A stretch of DNA of 64,000 bases from NCBI GenBank assembly GCA_900545245.1, contig UQYV01000005.1:1-64000 (forward strand). The letters are read 5' to 3'. A program made the translations under genes and the position numbers. The DNA is from an uncultured Bacteroidales bacterium (lineage in GTDB: Bacteria; Bacteroidota; Bacteroidia; Bacteroidales; UBA932). Positions 34,093 to 42,577 of the stretch are shown one piece after another (the first letter of the stretch is position 1; the number at the start of each line of letters is the position of its first letter). Under the pieces are notes generated by a model, which saw only the letters and a program-made list of their open reading frames with translations, was not told the DNA's origin and made no database searches.

Positions 34093-34225
34093 GGTGCCGT
34101 CCAGCTTGGCATATTTCTGTGCCTCTCCCTTCCTTCGCTCCCGGCCTCGTCTCCTGTTGTCAGGACGCAGGACAGCTTCTCTCTCGTCAGCTCTCCCTGC
34201 CACTCTCGCCTGCCTTCGAGCCTCC

Positions 34226-36028
34226 TCAAGATAAGGCGGATTTGACTTTTGCGGCGAGCGCTTTGCCAACGAGGGCGGCGATGTCCTTCTCCGGAGCAGC
34301 GGCGATGCGGGCGACTGAGCCGAAATGCAGGAGGAGGCGCTGTTCGGTCTTTGGGCCGACTCCTGGGATTTTGCTGAGGGCTGACTCAATCTGGGCCTTG
34401 CTGCGGAGTTTGCGGTGGAAGGTGATGCCGAAGCGGTGGGCCTCGTCGCGAATCTGGCGTAGAACCTTGGAGGCCTGGGAATTCATATCGAGGAAAAGAG
34501 GGTAGGGGTCTCCTACGCGGATTACCTCCTCCAGTCTTTTTGCGAGACCGATGACCGTCAGCCTGTCAGTGAGGCCAAGCTCGTACAGAGCCTCGTAGGC
34601 CGACGAGAGTTGCCCCTTGCCTCCGTCAATCACGATGAGTTGCGGAAGGTCGTCAGGGGACTCGGTGAGCATTCTCGAATAGCGCCGGTTAACGACTTCC
34701 TTCATTGACGCAAAGTCATTTGCCCCGACCACCGTCTTTATCTTGAAATGCCTATAGTCCTTCTTCGACGGAGCTGCGTCTCTGAACACCGTGCAGGAGG
34801 CCACAGGGTTCGTTCCCTGGATGTTTGAGTTGTCGAAGCACTCGATGTGGCGCGGCAGCTCCTTCATCCCGAGAGCATCGCGCAGTTCCTCCATCACCTT
34901 CATCCTAAAGTTATCCGGGTCGGTGTGCTCCCTCTGCTTCATCTCGTTGAATCTCATTTCCTTGGCGTTCTTCGCGCTCAGCTCCAGCAGCGCCAGTTTA
35001 TCGCCGCGCACGGGAATCTTAAACTCTACACCTTCAATCTCCACGTCCGGCAGAAACGGCACGATGACCTCGTGCGACAACCGTCCGAACTTTGATTCAA
35101 TCTCTCCGATGAATGTCCCGAGCACCGTTTCCTGTCCTTCTTCGATGTTCATCTTGAATCCGAGGTTCAGCGATTGCACCACGGCTCCGTCCACCACCCT
35201 CATGAAGTTGCCGAAGGCCTCTCCGGGGTCCATCACGAGCGAGAACACGTCGTAGCTTCCCGGCATGGAACTAAGAATGAGCGACTTGCTGTAGTGTTTG
35301 TCGAGCGCCTGCATCTTCACCTTGTACTCCTGTGCTGCCTCGAAGTCCATCTTTTCTGCCGCCTCGGTCATCAGTTCGCGGTAGTGCGCAATCATTTCCC
35401 TTCCTCCGCCGCGGAGCAACTTCACGACTTCTTCGATGTTGTCGTTGTATTCTTTCTGTGAAATCCCTCCACAGCAGCACCCTCGGCACTTTCCTATGTG
35501 GAAATTGAGGCAGGGGCGTGTCTTTCCACGGAGAATTGACTCTGAGGTGATTTTATTATTGCAGGTGCGGATGGGGTAGATGTCGTGAAAGAGGTCCACA
35601 AGCGTCCTTGCGTGCATGGCGCTTGAATATGGCCCGAAATAGCGCGAACCGTCACGCACGAGCCGTCGCGTGAGAAAAACCTTCGGGAATACATCGTTGC
35701 TGACGCATATCCATGGATAGGTCTTCGAGTCCTTGAGGAGTATGTTGTACTTCGGTTTATATTGCTTTATGAGGTTGTTTTCAAGCAGCAGGGCGTCCGC
35801 TTCGGTCTCCACGACAGAATACTGGGCATCGGCAATCTTCGAAACCATTATCGCCGTCTTGCGCGTCAGCCTTTCCGGCGGAACGAAATACTGGGCCACC
35901 CTCTTGTGCAGGTCCTTCGCCTTTCCAACATAGATGACGTTGCCATCCGAGTCATAGTAGCGGTAGACGCCCGGCTGGTGCGGGAATAACGCAATCTTCT
36001 CTCTGACAGTCAGTTTCTTTTCCGACAT
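34226..36028 (-). CDS. uvrC: UvrABC excinuclease subunit C
   Basis: 600 aa. GIY-YIG nuclease domain (GVYRYYDSDGNVIYVGKAKDLHKR, 3' incision), a Cys cluster (GKCRGCCCG), a UvrB-binding UVR motif (TEAAEKMDFEAAQEYKVKMQAL), an RNase H-like C-terminal nuclease (ECFDNSNIQGTNPVASCTVF and LIVIDGGKGQLSSA, 5' incision) and a helix-hairpin-helix pair (SKIPGVGPKTEQRLLLHFGS). Makes both cuts in nucleotide-excision repair. The start MSEKKLTV is preferred; an ATG two codons upstream is equally possible. It follows pnuC closely on the same strand. Confidence 0.97.
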   Translation of the reverse strand: MSEKKLTVREKIALFPHQPGVYRYYDSDGNVIYVGKAKDLHKRVAQYFVPPERLTRKTAIMVSKIADAQYSVVETEADALLLENNLIKQYKPKYNILLKDSKTYPWICVSNDVFPKVFLTRRLVRDGSRYFGPYSSAMHARTLVDLFHDIYPIRTCNNKITSESILRGKTRPCLNFHIGKCRGCCCGGISQKEYNDNIEEVVKLLRGGGREMIAHYRELMTEAAEKMDFEAAQEYKVKMQALDKHYSKSLILSSMPGSYDVFSLVMDPGEAFGNFMRVVDGAVVQSLNLGFKMNIEEGQETVLGTFIGEIESKFGRLSHEVIVPFLPDVEIEGVEFKIPVRGDKLALLELSAKNAKEMRFNEMKQREHTDPDNFRMKVMEELRDALGMKELPRHIECFDNSNIQGTNPVASCTVFRDAAPSKKDYRHFKIKTVVGANDFASMKEVVNRRYSRMLTESPDDLPQLIVIDGGKGQLSSAYEALYELGLTDRLTVIGLAKRLEEVIRVGDPYPLFLDMNSQASKVLRQIRDEAHRFGITFHRKLRSKAQIESALSKIPGVGPKTEQRLLLHFGSVARIAAAPEKDIAALVGKALAAKVKSALS

Positions 36029-36050
36029 ACACATATTTTGCAAAACATCC

Positions 36051-36752
36051 TTAAACCTTCGCCTCTCCCCGTTCAAGGCGTCTCCAGTTGACAAGCCCGT
36101 TCACCGAGTTCATCAGATAGAAGACATACATTATCAAGGTCGGCACGGAATGTTCAGTTCCCTCGGCCGCGAACACGGACCACATTATGACAGTGAAAAC
36201 GTTGAATACAATCCACAGCCACCACTGCTCCACAAAGGCGAAAGTCATCAGAGCCTGTGCCGCGATGCACAGAACCGTCGTGAACGAGTCAATCCACGGC
36301 TGTTCAGCTCCGAAATGCTTCAGCACAAATGCCAGCGCGACGGTCACGACAGCGATTCCAGCGGCAATCAGCGCCCTCATCTTCCAGGACAACCTCCTCG
36401 ACTCTACGGCATTTCCCGCCTCAGTTCCCGTTCCGGCCCCTCTGCGACTCCATTGCCACCACCCTATGAACTGCATCGGAAAATAATAGAGCGCGTTCAC
36501 TGCCGCATTTCCATAAGCCGTTGATTTCCAAGCTATATAGGCATAGAGTGAGACCTGCACAATCCCGAAGGCATAGTTCCAGATGCTTCCCTTTGCCGCG
36601 AGCACGACGCAGAGTATTCCTGCCACCGCTGCCGTGAATCCGAGGACATCGAAGCCTGACGATGCCGTGGCTATCGAATATATTACGTTACATGCGACAA
36701 CTCCTGAAATCAGGAACCAATCGAATGCTCCGAGTATATTTTTCTCTTTCAT
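36051..36752 (-). CDS. pnuC: PnuC-family nicotinamide riboside/vitamin transporter
   Basis: 233 aa with about seven transmembrane helices. The signature YYFPMQFIGWWQWSRR and the Trp-rich last helices (AFVEQWWLWIVFNVFTVIMW) place it in the PnuC family of facilitated-diffusion vitamin transporters, mostly for nicotinamide riboside; some members carry thiamine or riboflavin. Nothing upstream looks like a TPP or FMN riboswitch, which favours a nicotinamide substrate. Its 5' leader holds a GTTCGT/ACGAAC dyad that could be a regulator site. uvrC follows 22 nt or less downstream. Confidence 0.9.
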   Translation of the reverse strand: MKEKNILGAFDWFLISGVVACNVIYSIATASSGFDVLGFTAAVAGILCVVLAAKGSIWNYAFGIVQVSLYAYIAWKSTAYGNAAVNALYYFPMQFIGWWQWSRRGAGTGTEAGNAVESRRLSWKMRALIAAGIAVVTVALAFVLKHFGAEQPWIDSFTTVLCIAAQALMTFAFVEQWWLWIVFNVFTVIMWSVFAAEGTEHSVPTLIMYVFYLMNSVNGLVNWRRLERGEAKV

Positions 36753-36773
36753 ATCTATTGTTTATGTCATACC

Positions 36774-36790
36774 GTTCGTGTAGGACGAAC
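36774..36790. promoter_or_regulatory. Dyad in the pnuC 5' leader
   Basis: GTTCGT, five bases, ACGAAC, directly downstream of the expected pnuC transcription start. Possible operator for a vitamin regulator such as an NrtR-type repressor (inference). Confidence 0.4.
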
Positions 36791-36800
36791 TCATTCCGCG

Positions 36801-36808
36801 CAAAGTTA
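36801..36808 (-). promoter_or_regulatory. -7 box of pnuC-uvrC
   Basis: Reverse strand TAACTTTG, about 50 nt upstream of the pnuC start; divergent from the acpP promoter. Confidence 0.65.
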
Positions 36809-36855
36809 TATTATATCCCACCATTCTGCAAATTTCCTTTTTTAATTTTTTTTCA

Positions 36856-36863
36856 TAACTTTG
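36856..36863 (+). promoter_or_regulatory. -7 box of acpP
   Basis: TAACTTTG about 83 nt upstream of the acpP start, after a T-rich stretch. Transcription would begin just before the first of two repeated palindromes. Confidence 0.7.
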
Positions 36864-36875
36864 CCCCGATATTTC

Positions 36876-36915
36876 GATTAGAGTAATCGTAGGTGTTTTG
36901 ATTAGAGTAATCGTA
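36876..36915 (+). repeat. Tandem palindromic repeats in the acpP leader
   Basis: GATTAGAGTAATCGTA occurs twice with a 24-nt period; each unit contains the dyad GATTA/TAATC around GAG. The pair lies inside the predicted 5' untranslated region, right after the transcription start, where a bound repressor or RNA structure could control acyl-carrier-protein synthesis. Confidence 0.8.
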
Positions 36916-36945
36916 AAAACAAATATAAACTAAAAAGATTCAATT

Positions 36946-37197
36946 ATGTCTACAATTGCAGAAGAAGTAAAGGCAATCATCGTTGACAAGCTCGGCGTTG
37001 AACCGTCAGAGGTTACCGATAGCGCAAACTTCACAAACGATCTCGGCGCAGATTCACTTGATAGCGTCGATCTTATCATGGCTCTTGAGCACAAGTTCGA
37101 TCTTGAACCGGACGACGAAGCAGAAGGCAAGATTGTTACCGTTGCCGACGCAATCGCTTACGTTGAGAAGAAAGTCGCTGAAAAGCAGGCTAAATAA
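36946..37197 (+). CDS. acpP: Acyl carrier protein
   Basis: 83 aa acidic four-helix protein. The phosphopantetheine attachment Ser is in LGADSLDSVDL. It carries growing acyl chains in fatty-acid synthesis in the cytoplasm. In many bacteria, including Bacteroidota, fabF follows acpP; here a strong terminator follows and the gene is monocistronic. Confidence 0.98.
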   Translation: MSTIAEEVKAIIVDKLGVEPSEVTDSANFTNDLGADSLDSVDLIMALEHKFDLEPDDEAEGKIVTVADAIAYVEKKVAEKQAK

Positions 37198-37211
37198 CAA
37201 ACCTGAAAGTG

Positions 37212-37248
37212 AAAAAGGGTTGATTCCGCTTGGAGTCAACCCTTTTTT
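37212..37248. terminator. Bidirectional terminator between acpP and the lipoprotein operon
   Basis: AAAAAGGGTTGA pairs with TCAACCCTTTTT; A and T runs flank the stem, so it can work on both strands. It overlaps the stop codon of the convergent lipoprotein gene. Confidence 0.9.
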
Positions 37249-37733
37249 TAGTCTTTCTTTTCCTCGGAGCTGCCGTTCGTTCCGTCTTCTCCGCCTGTTT
37301 CACCGCCATCACCTCCTGAAGGTTTCGGGCGGATTACATTGAGAGTCCTCTTGAACTCCTGGCTGCGGCCGAGGTCGTCCCGGGCCTCAAAGAGGATAAG
37401 GAAAATCGAAGTGTCCTTTTGTGTCTCGTGAGCGTGGTAGTCAAATCTTTGCTTGACTTCTTTTCCCGTAGTCTGACGCTCCTCAATAAGTTTGAGGCCA
37501 GTCTCGTCGCTCATTTCCGTCAAAGAGACCGAAACAATGTTGCCGTCACGGGATTTTGCCGTCACATCATAGAGCACGTGTCCTCCCGGCGCCACTTTGT
37601 CTCCGGTCGAGGACCTCGCAAAAATGATAACAGGAGACTCCTCCTCCCCCTTGCACGAGACAAAAGAGAAGACCGCCGCCAAAAGCAGCGGCAGTCCCGA
37701 AATCAGAAAGGATATGCTCCTAAAGCGGCGCAT
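37248..37733 (-). CDS. Small lipoprotein of unknown function
   Basis: 161 aa, signal peptide with lipobox VFSFVSCKG (Cys about 27). The mature part is a single beta-sandwich-like domain (SPVIIFARSSTGDKVAPGGHVLYDVTA), and the last 25 residues are Gly/Glu-rich and disordered. No family recognised. Last gene of an operon running from the GlgA-like gene, one base after the preceding stop. Confidence 0.7.
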   Translation of the reverse strand: MRRFRSISFLISGLPLLLAAVFSFVSCKGEEESPVIIFARSSTGDKVAPGGHVLYDVTAKSRDGNIVSVSLTEMSDETGLKLIEERQTTGKEVKQRFDYHAHETQKDTSIFLILFEARDDLGRSQEFKRTLNVIRPKPSGGDGGETGGEDGTNGSSEEKKD

Positions 37734-37734
37734 A

Positions 37735-38151
37735 CTATTTGAATTTATATGCTTTAACTTTTGCGGTCAAAACTCTCTCAGAGCCGAGGAACAGATTACG
37801 CTTAGTCATTTTCTGGTTCGTAATCATAAAATATTCGGCCTCAGGGAATTCCTGAAGAATCTTTGGTGTGGCCCGCCTAAGTTTGCGTGGGAGCACTGTG
37901 TTTCCTTTAATAGTCGCAGTCTCGTAAACTTTCCCATCATACGGCTCGCCGTTGATTTTGTCAATTCTTGAGAAGATTCCGAGGTAGGTGTCATACTCTA
38001 CGCTGATTTCTGTCTCGCCAAGAAACACCAAGTCAGAAAGTTCAATGTTCATCTGGATCCTGTCCGGGGCATAAGCTCCGTGCTTGACGACGCTGCAAGA
38101 TGCAAGGACCGTCACAGCCAGGGTGCAAAGCAGTAATTTAATCGTTTTCAT
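37735..38151 (-). CDS. Small lipoprotein of unknown function
   Basis: 138 aa, lipobox VTVLASCSVVKHG (Cys about 19). Beta-rich mature domain of about 115 residues with a basic end. The start MKTIKLL is chosen over an ATG two codons upstream because it opens the signal peptide. No family recognised. It lies between an outer-membrane barrel gene and another lipoprotein gene, suggesting an envelope role. Confidence 0.7.
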   Translation of the reverse strand: MKTIKLLLCTLAVTVLASCSVVKHGAYAPDRIQMNIELSDLVFLGETEISVEYDTYLGIFSRIDKINGEPYDGKVYETATIKGNTVLPRKLRRATPKILQEFPEAEYFMITNQKMTKRNLFLGSERVLTAKVKAYKFK

Positions 38152-38162
38152 AGGCACAAGAA

Positions 38163-38930
38163 CTATTTGAAGTAGTATGACAATGTCAAACGAACCTGCT
38201 GTCCGAGGTTTCCTCTCTTAGCCTGAAGTTTCTCGAACTGGTTGGCAGGAGTTACAAGTGAACCGTTGATGTCGGATGTGTAGAAAACCTGAGTAGTTCC
38301 GGCTGATGTCACAGTGTTCTTATATTTCAGACCGAGGTCGAACTGTGAGCTGAGTCCATACTCGACGCCGAGAGCCACAGGAAGGTTGGCAATAAAGAAC
38401 TGGAGACCGATAAACGCACCTATTCCGAGGGTGCATGCGTTCTTTGCCACGAGTGTCTCCATATCGGCAGTCTCATCAACTGCCCTCTGCTTTGCTCCTG
38501 ACCATCCGATTGGGAGTTCTGCTCCCGCGTAGACGTCAACGATGTTGCTTTTGGCAAAATGCCAAGCCACACCAGGCAAAACGAGGAAATGTCCTGAAGA
38601 CTGGCCTTCGCCGAGTTTCTTTTCTGTAGTCATAAGTTTACCCATCGCTTTCTGGCTGTACGCCTTTGCGTCAATGCTTGCCCTGACTTCGAGCTGGTCC
38701 AAAGCAAAGAACTTGAGGTTCACGATTGGGAAAGGAACAAGGTCGCCATACTTGATGTCGTCCACGTAATTGTTAATCGGAAATCCGATGTAGAGTCCGA
38801 AGTCTCCGGCCTGAGCACGGTTACCGGTACGGATTTTCTTGGCTGACGGTTCACCTGTTGTCAACTGGGCGAATGAAGCCAGGGAGAAAGCGCACAAAAG
38901 CGCTGCGGTCAGAAAAACTTTCTTTTTCAT
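38163..38930 (-). CDS. Outer-membrane beta-barrel protein
   Basis: 255 aa with a signal peptide (MKKKVFLTAALLCAFSLASFAQ). Alternating hydrophobic strands (FGLYIGFPIN, ALGVEYGLSSQFDLGLKYK) and a final strand VRLTLSYYFK ending in aromatic-x-Phe-Lys fit a small eight-strand barrel of the OMP_b-brl type. No catalytic motif. The start is placed at the signal peptide. Fourth-from-last product of the GlgA-like/DUF4270 operon; function unknown. Confidence 0.75.
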   Translation of the reverse strand: MKKKVFLTAALLCAFSLASFAQLTTGEPSAKKIRTGNRAQAGDFGLYIGFPINNYVDDIKYGDLVPFPIVNLKFFALDQLEVRASIDAKAYSQKAMGKLMTTEKKLGEGQSSGHFLVLPGVAWHFAKSNIVDVYAGAELPIGWSGAKQRAVDETADMETLVAKNACTLGIGAFIGLQFFIANLPVALGVEYGLSSQFDLGLKYKNTVTSAGTTQVFYTSDINGSLVTPANQFEKLQAKRGNLGQQVRLTLSYYFK

Positions 38931-38970
38931 AAAGTTGGTTTTTAAAATTTGGTTTATAACATACATACTT

Positions 38971-40752
38971 CTATTCCGTTGGGAATGAATAGGTGATAGT
39001 CATCGTCGGTCTCTTCTCTGATGCCTTCGGCCCATATAGCCGGCAGCTGTAGTAGCGGTCCTTGTCCAGTTCCGTGGTTTTGCTGGTGCTCGTCGTGCTC
39101 GACTGTGAGGCATAGGCCGCCATCATCATGTAGTTGTAGTAATTGTTGTAGTAACTGTTGCCATATCCGCCGTAACCATATCCATATCCGCCATATCCGT
39201 AGCCGCCGTAACCATTGTAGAGGCTGTTGTAGTAGGAACTGTAGGCGAGGGCATTGAGATAGTCGTTGTAGGATGAGTTGTTCGAAGATGACGCTGCCTT
39301 GTTGGTCTCGGAATGCATGATGAGCATCCAGATGTCATACTGGCTTTCCCTCTTGGCGAAATCCTTGTCACTCTCGCCGTCTTTTTTGGACAGGCGTAGA
39401 AGTTCCTGAATGTGGTGGCTGACGTCCGGTTGATAGCAGGCGAGCGAGCGGTTGATGTCTCCCTGATTCTCGCTGGACACGCTGGCGTCGGTGAGTCCGG
39501 CGTATGAGACCACTTCTTGTTCTGTGTTCCCGTCCGCTCCGCTGACTGTCCGCTTGCCGACGAGTCTGCAGGTCGGGCTGAGCATCAGAGGATAGTGGTC
39601 TACTTCAGAATAGTCGGATGAAACCTTGTACGGAAGCCTTATGGTGGCTTTGTTGACGACTATCCTGCCGCCATTTATTATCTCGTCAACAATGTCCTTC
39701 TTTTCGGCATCGCTCTTTGTCTTGAACTCCTCACTGATGCTTTCGAAACGCTTGATCATTGATGTGCGGACGGCATTCTCCACGGAAACTTTCAGCCCCT
39801 TGGCACGCACAACGGGCTTATAGCCGCATCCTCCCTCGATGTGCAGCTCGTCAGTTGATACGTGTTCCGAACCTTCCCGGCGGCAGATGTTGAACGCATA
39901 CTGGGTCGGGAGCGAGGACGTGCCCTTTCCGATGAAGGAAGACGCTCCCGCCATGAACACGAAGGACGTGTCCACCGGCCCGCGTTCTTTGTCGAACACG
40001 GAACGTACCTTCAGCTCCACGTAGTTTCCGGTGAGGTAGCCGTAGTCGTTGGTGCTCACCGCAACTTTGAACATATTGATTCTTCCGCTTCCGGAGGCAG
40101 GTCTGTCGGCGACTATGCATATTCCCGGAAGTTCCTTCTTCCAGTCGTCCATCGACCAGCTCTTGCGTCCTTTCAGCGCATCAACATATTTTTGCGCGAA
40201 CTCTTTCTTGAAGTCGAAGGAAAGGGAGTCGCCTCCACTGTAAGTCGGTATACCTTTGGTGATCACTCCCTTGCTTTCGTCATACAGCCCCTCATTGCCC
40301 TTCCCGGCGTAGAGAATGTCGGAACCGAGCGGTTTCTGGAGCTCATAGACCCTGATGTTCTGGATGATGTGCTCCTGCGAGTCATCTCCGAACGAAAGCG
40401 TGTCCTTTGCCGCGGCGAAATGGAATGCGTAGATTTCCTGCACATCGCCTATGTCGAGTTTTGCCGTGTCTGCAATGGGTATCAGCGGGAAGGCTGCAAC
40501 ACTCTCGTTCCGGACGCCGCCCTCTTCGGTCACACCGCCGACGCTGAGCCGTCTGGAACTGTAGCCTCCGAGATCTTCGGTCTTGGCCGACTCGATGGCG
40601 GTGATGTCAAGTGATGTGCTGACTACCTGCCAGCTGTGCGATGTGGGGATGTAGTCCTGTCCGAGTGTGTCATCGGCATTTATGCACGAAAAACAGCAAA
40701 ATGCCGCAACGGAGGCGACACCTATCGAAAATATTCCTTTAAGAGACTTCAT
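38971..40752 (-). CDS. DUF4270-family lipoprotein
   Basis: 593-aa lipoprotein (FCCFSCINADDTLGQDYIPT; Cys about 22). The DDTLGQDYIP opening and the long beta-rich body are typical of DUF4270, which in Bacteroidota is usually encoded just after a short GlgA-like gene, as here. Near residues 520-545 there is a Tyr/Gly-rich low-complexity run (YGGYGYGGYG repeats) in what is otherwise a compact protein. Its ATG overlaps the GlgA-like stop by one base, so the two are coupled. Function unknown; an outer-membrane or surface role is likely. Confidence 0.88.
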   Translation of the reverse strand: MKSLKGIFSIGVASVAAFCCFSCINADDTLGQDYIPTSHSWQVVSTSLDITAIESAKTEDLGGYSSRRLSVGGVTEEGGVRNESVAAFPLIPIADTAKLDIGDVQEIYAFHFAAAKDTLSFGDDSQEHIIQNIRVYELQKPLGSDILYAGKGNEGLYDESKGVITKGIPTYSGGDSLSFDFKKEFAQKYVDALKGRKSWSMDDWKKELPGICIVADRPASGSGRINMFKVAVSTNDYGYLTGNYVELKVRSVFDKERGPVDTSFVFMAGASSFIGKGTSSLPTQYAFNICRREGSEHVSTDELHIEGGCGYKPVVRAKGLKVSVENAVRTSMIKRFESISEEFKTKSDAEKKDIVDEIINGGRIVVNKATIRLPYKVSSDYSEVDHYPLMLSPTCRLVGKRTVSGADGNTEQEVVSYAGLTDASVSSENQGDINRSLACYQPDVSHHIQELLRLSKKDGESDKDFAKRESQYDIWMLIMHSETNKAASSSNNSSYNDYLNALAYSSYYNSLYNGYGGYGYGGYGYGYGGYGNSYYNNYYNYMMMAAYASQSSTTSTSKTTELDKDRYYSCRLYGPKASEKRPTMTITYSFPTE

Positions 40753-41570
40753 TACAAGCTGTCGTAAAAACGGTTATAGGCATCGATATACGAGCCGTTC
40801 TCCATTGCGGAGGCATCGAACGGAAGCAGCGGGAGACCTTCGGAGGCACAAAAACCGGTCAGTTCGGCCGGAACATCCCCGTCACCGATGATGACACCGT
40901 CAGAGTAGCGGACGGCGAGTTTAGCAAGGTTTATGCCGCTTGGCTCCGCCAACAGTTCCGTGTCCGCGTCCGTGATGTTCCCGAATTTCACGAGTTCGCG
41001 GAATTCCGGAGCGAAAGGCATGGTTGGCGTGTCTCCATAAAGCGAAGTGACAATCTTGCTTCCGGAGAATATCGGGTCGTCGATGTATGCTTTCTTCAGA
41101 TAGATCGGGAGTATGTGGGAAATCCATCCGTGGCAGTGGATGATGTCCGGGGCCCAGCGGAGCTTTTTCACGGTCTCAAGTACACCCCGGGCGAAGAAGA
41201 TGGCCCTTTCGTCGTTGTCTGCGAAAAATTTTCCGCTTTCATCCGCGAAAGTTTGCTTGCGGTGGAAATAGTCCTCATTGTCAATGAAATAGACCTGCAT
41301 CCTGGCGGCTGAGATAGAGGCTACCTTGATGACGAGAGGTCTGTCGACGTCGTTGATGATGATGTTCATCCCTGAGAGGCGAATCACCTCGTGGAGTTGG
41401 TTTTTCCTTTCGTTGATGCATCCGTAGCGGGGCATGAACGAACGGATTTCCTTCCTGCGTTCCTGAATTCCCTGTGGAAGGTATCTTCCGATGTTTGCGA
41501 TTTCGGACTCCGGCAGATATGGGAATATCTCCGAATTTACAAAAAGGACTCTCTTGGTGGAATCTCCCAT
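40752..41570 (-). CDS. GlgA-like protein, N-terminal glycosyltransferase domain only
   Basis: 272 aa related to the first Rossmann domain of glycogen/starch synthase (GT5): RVLFVNSEIFPYLPESEIA, IIHCHGWISHILPIYL and VRYSDGVIIGDG. The ADP-glucose-binding K-x-G-G near the N-terminus is missing (ESEIANIG instead), and the whole second domain with the catalytic residues is absent. Full GlgA is about 480 aa. The short form is widespread in Bacteroidota, so this is probably a non-catalytic or re-purposed protein, not a truncation. Start MGDSTKR is downstream of the promoter box. Confidence 0.82.
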   Translation of the reverse strand: MGDSTKRVLFVNSEIFPYLPESEIANIGRYLPQGIQERRKEIRSFMPRYGCINERKNQLHEVIRLSGMNIIINDVDRPLVIKVASISAARMQVYFIDNEDYFHRKQTFADESGKFFADNDERAIFFARGVLETVKKLRWAPDIIHCHGWISHILPIYLKKAYIDDPIFSGSKIVTSLYGDTPTMPFAPEFRELVKFGNITDADTELLAEPSGINLAKLAVRYSDGVIIGDGDVPAELTGFCASEGLPLLPFDASAMENGSYIDAYNRFYDSL

Positions 41571-41597
41571 AGCAAGTTTTATTTTAACAAATCTCCA

Positions 41598-41605
41598 CAA
41601 AGATA
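41598..41605 (-). promoter_or_regulatory. -7 box of the GlgA-like/DUF4270 operon
   Basis: Reverse strand TATCTTTG, 28 nt upstream of the chosen GlgA-like start; the longer ATG would fall inside this box. Divergent from the ftsX promoter 24 nt away. Confidence 0.65.
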
Positions 41606-41628
41606 ATAATAAATTTTCATAAAATCAC

Positions 41629-41636
41629 TAACTTTG
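41629..41636 (+). promoter_or_regulatory. -7 box of the ftsX operon
   Basis: TAACTTTG about 53 nt upstream of ftsX. The four following genes are tightly packed or overlapping and probably form one transcript. Confidence 0.65.
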
Positions 41637-41688
41637 GCGTCTGCATGTTGTGATAGCGGGGTTTAATGCTACTGTGTAATAATAAGTT

Positions 41689-42567
41689 ATGGATTTGGAC
41701 AGCAATAGGATAATCAGAAAACGATATGTCAGGGCGTTTCTTTCGTCCGTTGTGAGCATTTCTCTGGTGTTGCTGCTCGTGGGCATTGCCGCGTTCCTGC
41801 TCGTTTCCGAGAGAAGCGTTTCGGACTATCTTAAAGAGAATATGCAGGTCAGCGTGATGATGAAGCGCGACGTTGGGGAGTCGGCGGCCCTTCGCTACAA
41901 GAAAGTGATGGACACAGAGCCTTTCGTGCGCAGTTCGTCCTATGTGTCGAAGGAACAGGGCGCAAAAGAGATGGCACAGCTGCTCGGGGATGACTTCCTC
42001 GCTGTTTTCGAGACGGCCCCGATTCCGGTTTCCATAAACCTTACGCTGAAGTCAGAGTATGTCTCCCCGGATTCTCTGGAAGTGGTGAAGGCGGTTCTGG
42101 AGAAGGCTCCTGAAGTGGAGGAGGTGGTCTATCAGCAGTCTCTCGTGGAGGCGCTGAACTCGAACCTTAGCAAGATTTCGCTGTTCCTGGCCGTATTTAT
42201 CGCGCTGCTCCTATTCATCTCGTTCGTTCTCATCAATAACACCGTGCGACTGAGCGTCTATTCGAAGCGCTTTACGATTCACACGATGAAGATGGTCGGG
42301 GCGACGCGCCCGTTTATACGGAGGCCGTTCATGTACCAGTCGGCTTTTCAGGGCATCTTCGCCGCCTTGATTGCGACGATAATGATCATTATCGGACTGT
42401 TCTTGCTCAAGGGGCAGTTCGAACAGTTGTTTTCGGTGTTCACCCTCGGTATGTTATTGGCTGTCATCGGAATAGTTGTCGCAAGCGGGCTGGTTATATG
42501 CGTGGCGAGCACATATTTTACGGTCAATAAGCTTGTCTCGCTGAATAAATCGGAATTGTATTATTAA
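41689..42567 (+). CDS. ftsX: Cell-division ABC-transporter permease FtsX
   Basis: 292 aa with four transmembrane helices (about 21-43, 165-190, 220-240, 255-280) and an extracytoplasmic domain between the first two. The segment SKRFTIHTMKMVGATRPFIRRPF is the FtsX coupling-loop signature. With FtsE it controls peptidoglycan hydrolases at the septum. ftsE is not nearby. The order ftsX-DUF3098-uppP is the usual one in Bacteroidota. Confidence 0.95.
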   Translation: MDLDSNRIIRKRYVRAFLSSVVSISLVLLLVGIAAFLLVSERSVSDYLKENMQVSVMMKRDVGESAALRYKKVMDTEPFVRSSSYVSKEQGAKEMAQLLGDDFLAVFETAPIPVSINLTLKSEYVSPDSLEVVKAVLEKAPEVEEVVYQQSLVEALNSNLSKISLFLAVFIALLLFISFVLINNTVRLSVYSKRFTIHTMKMVGATRPFIRRPFMYQSAFQGIFAALIATIMIIIGLFLLKGQFEQLFSVFTLGMLLAVIGIVVASGLVICVASTYFTVNKLVSLNKSELYY

Positions 42568-42577
42568 GTTGAAAGAT

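Noticed and set aside
39126..39260. Repetitive DNA with short regular units, possibly a CRISPR-like or satellite array
   Set aside because: The units are codons for Tyr and Gly in the middle of a long DUF4270 reading frame; there are no spacers of even length.
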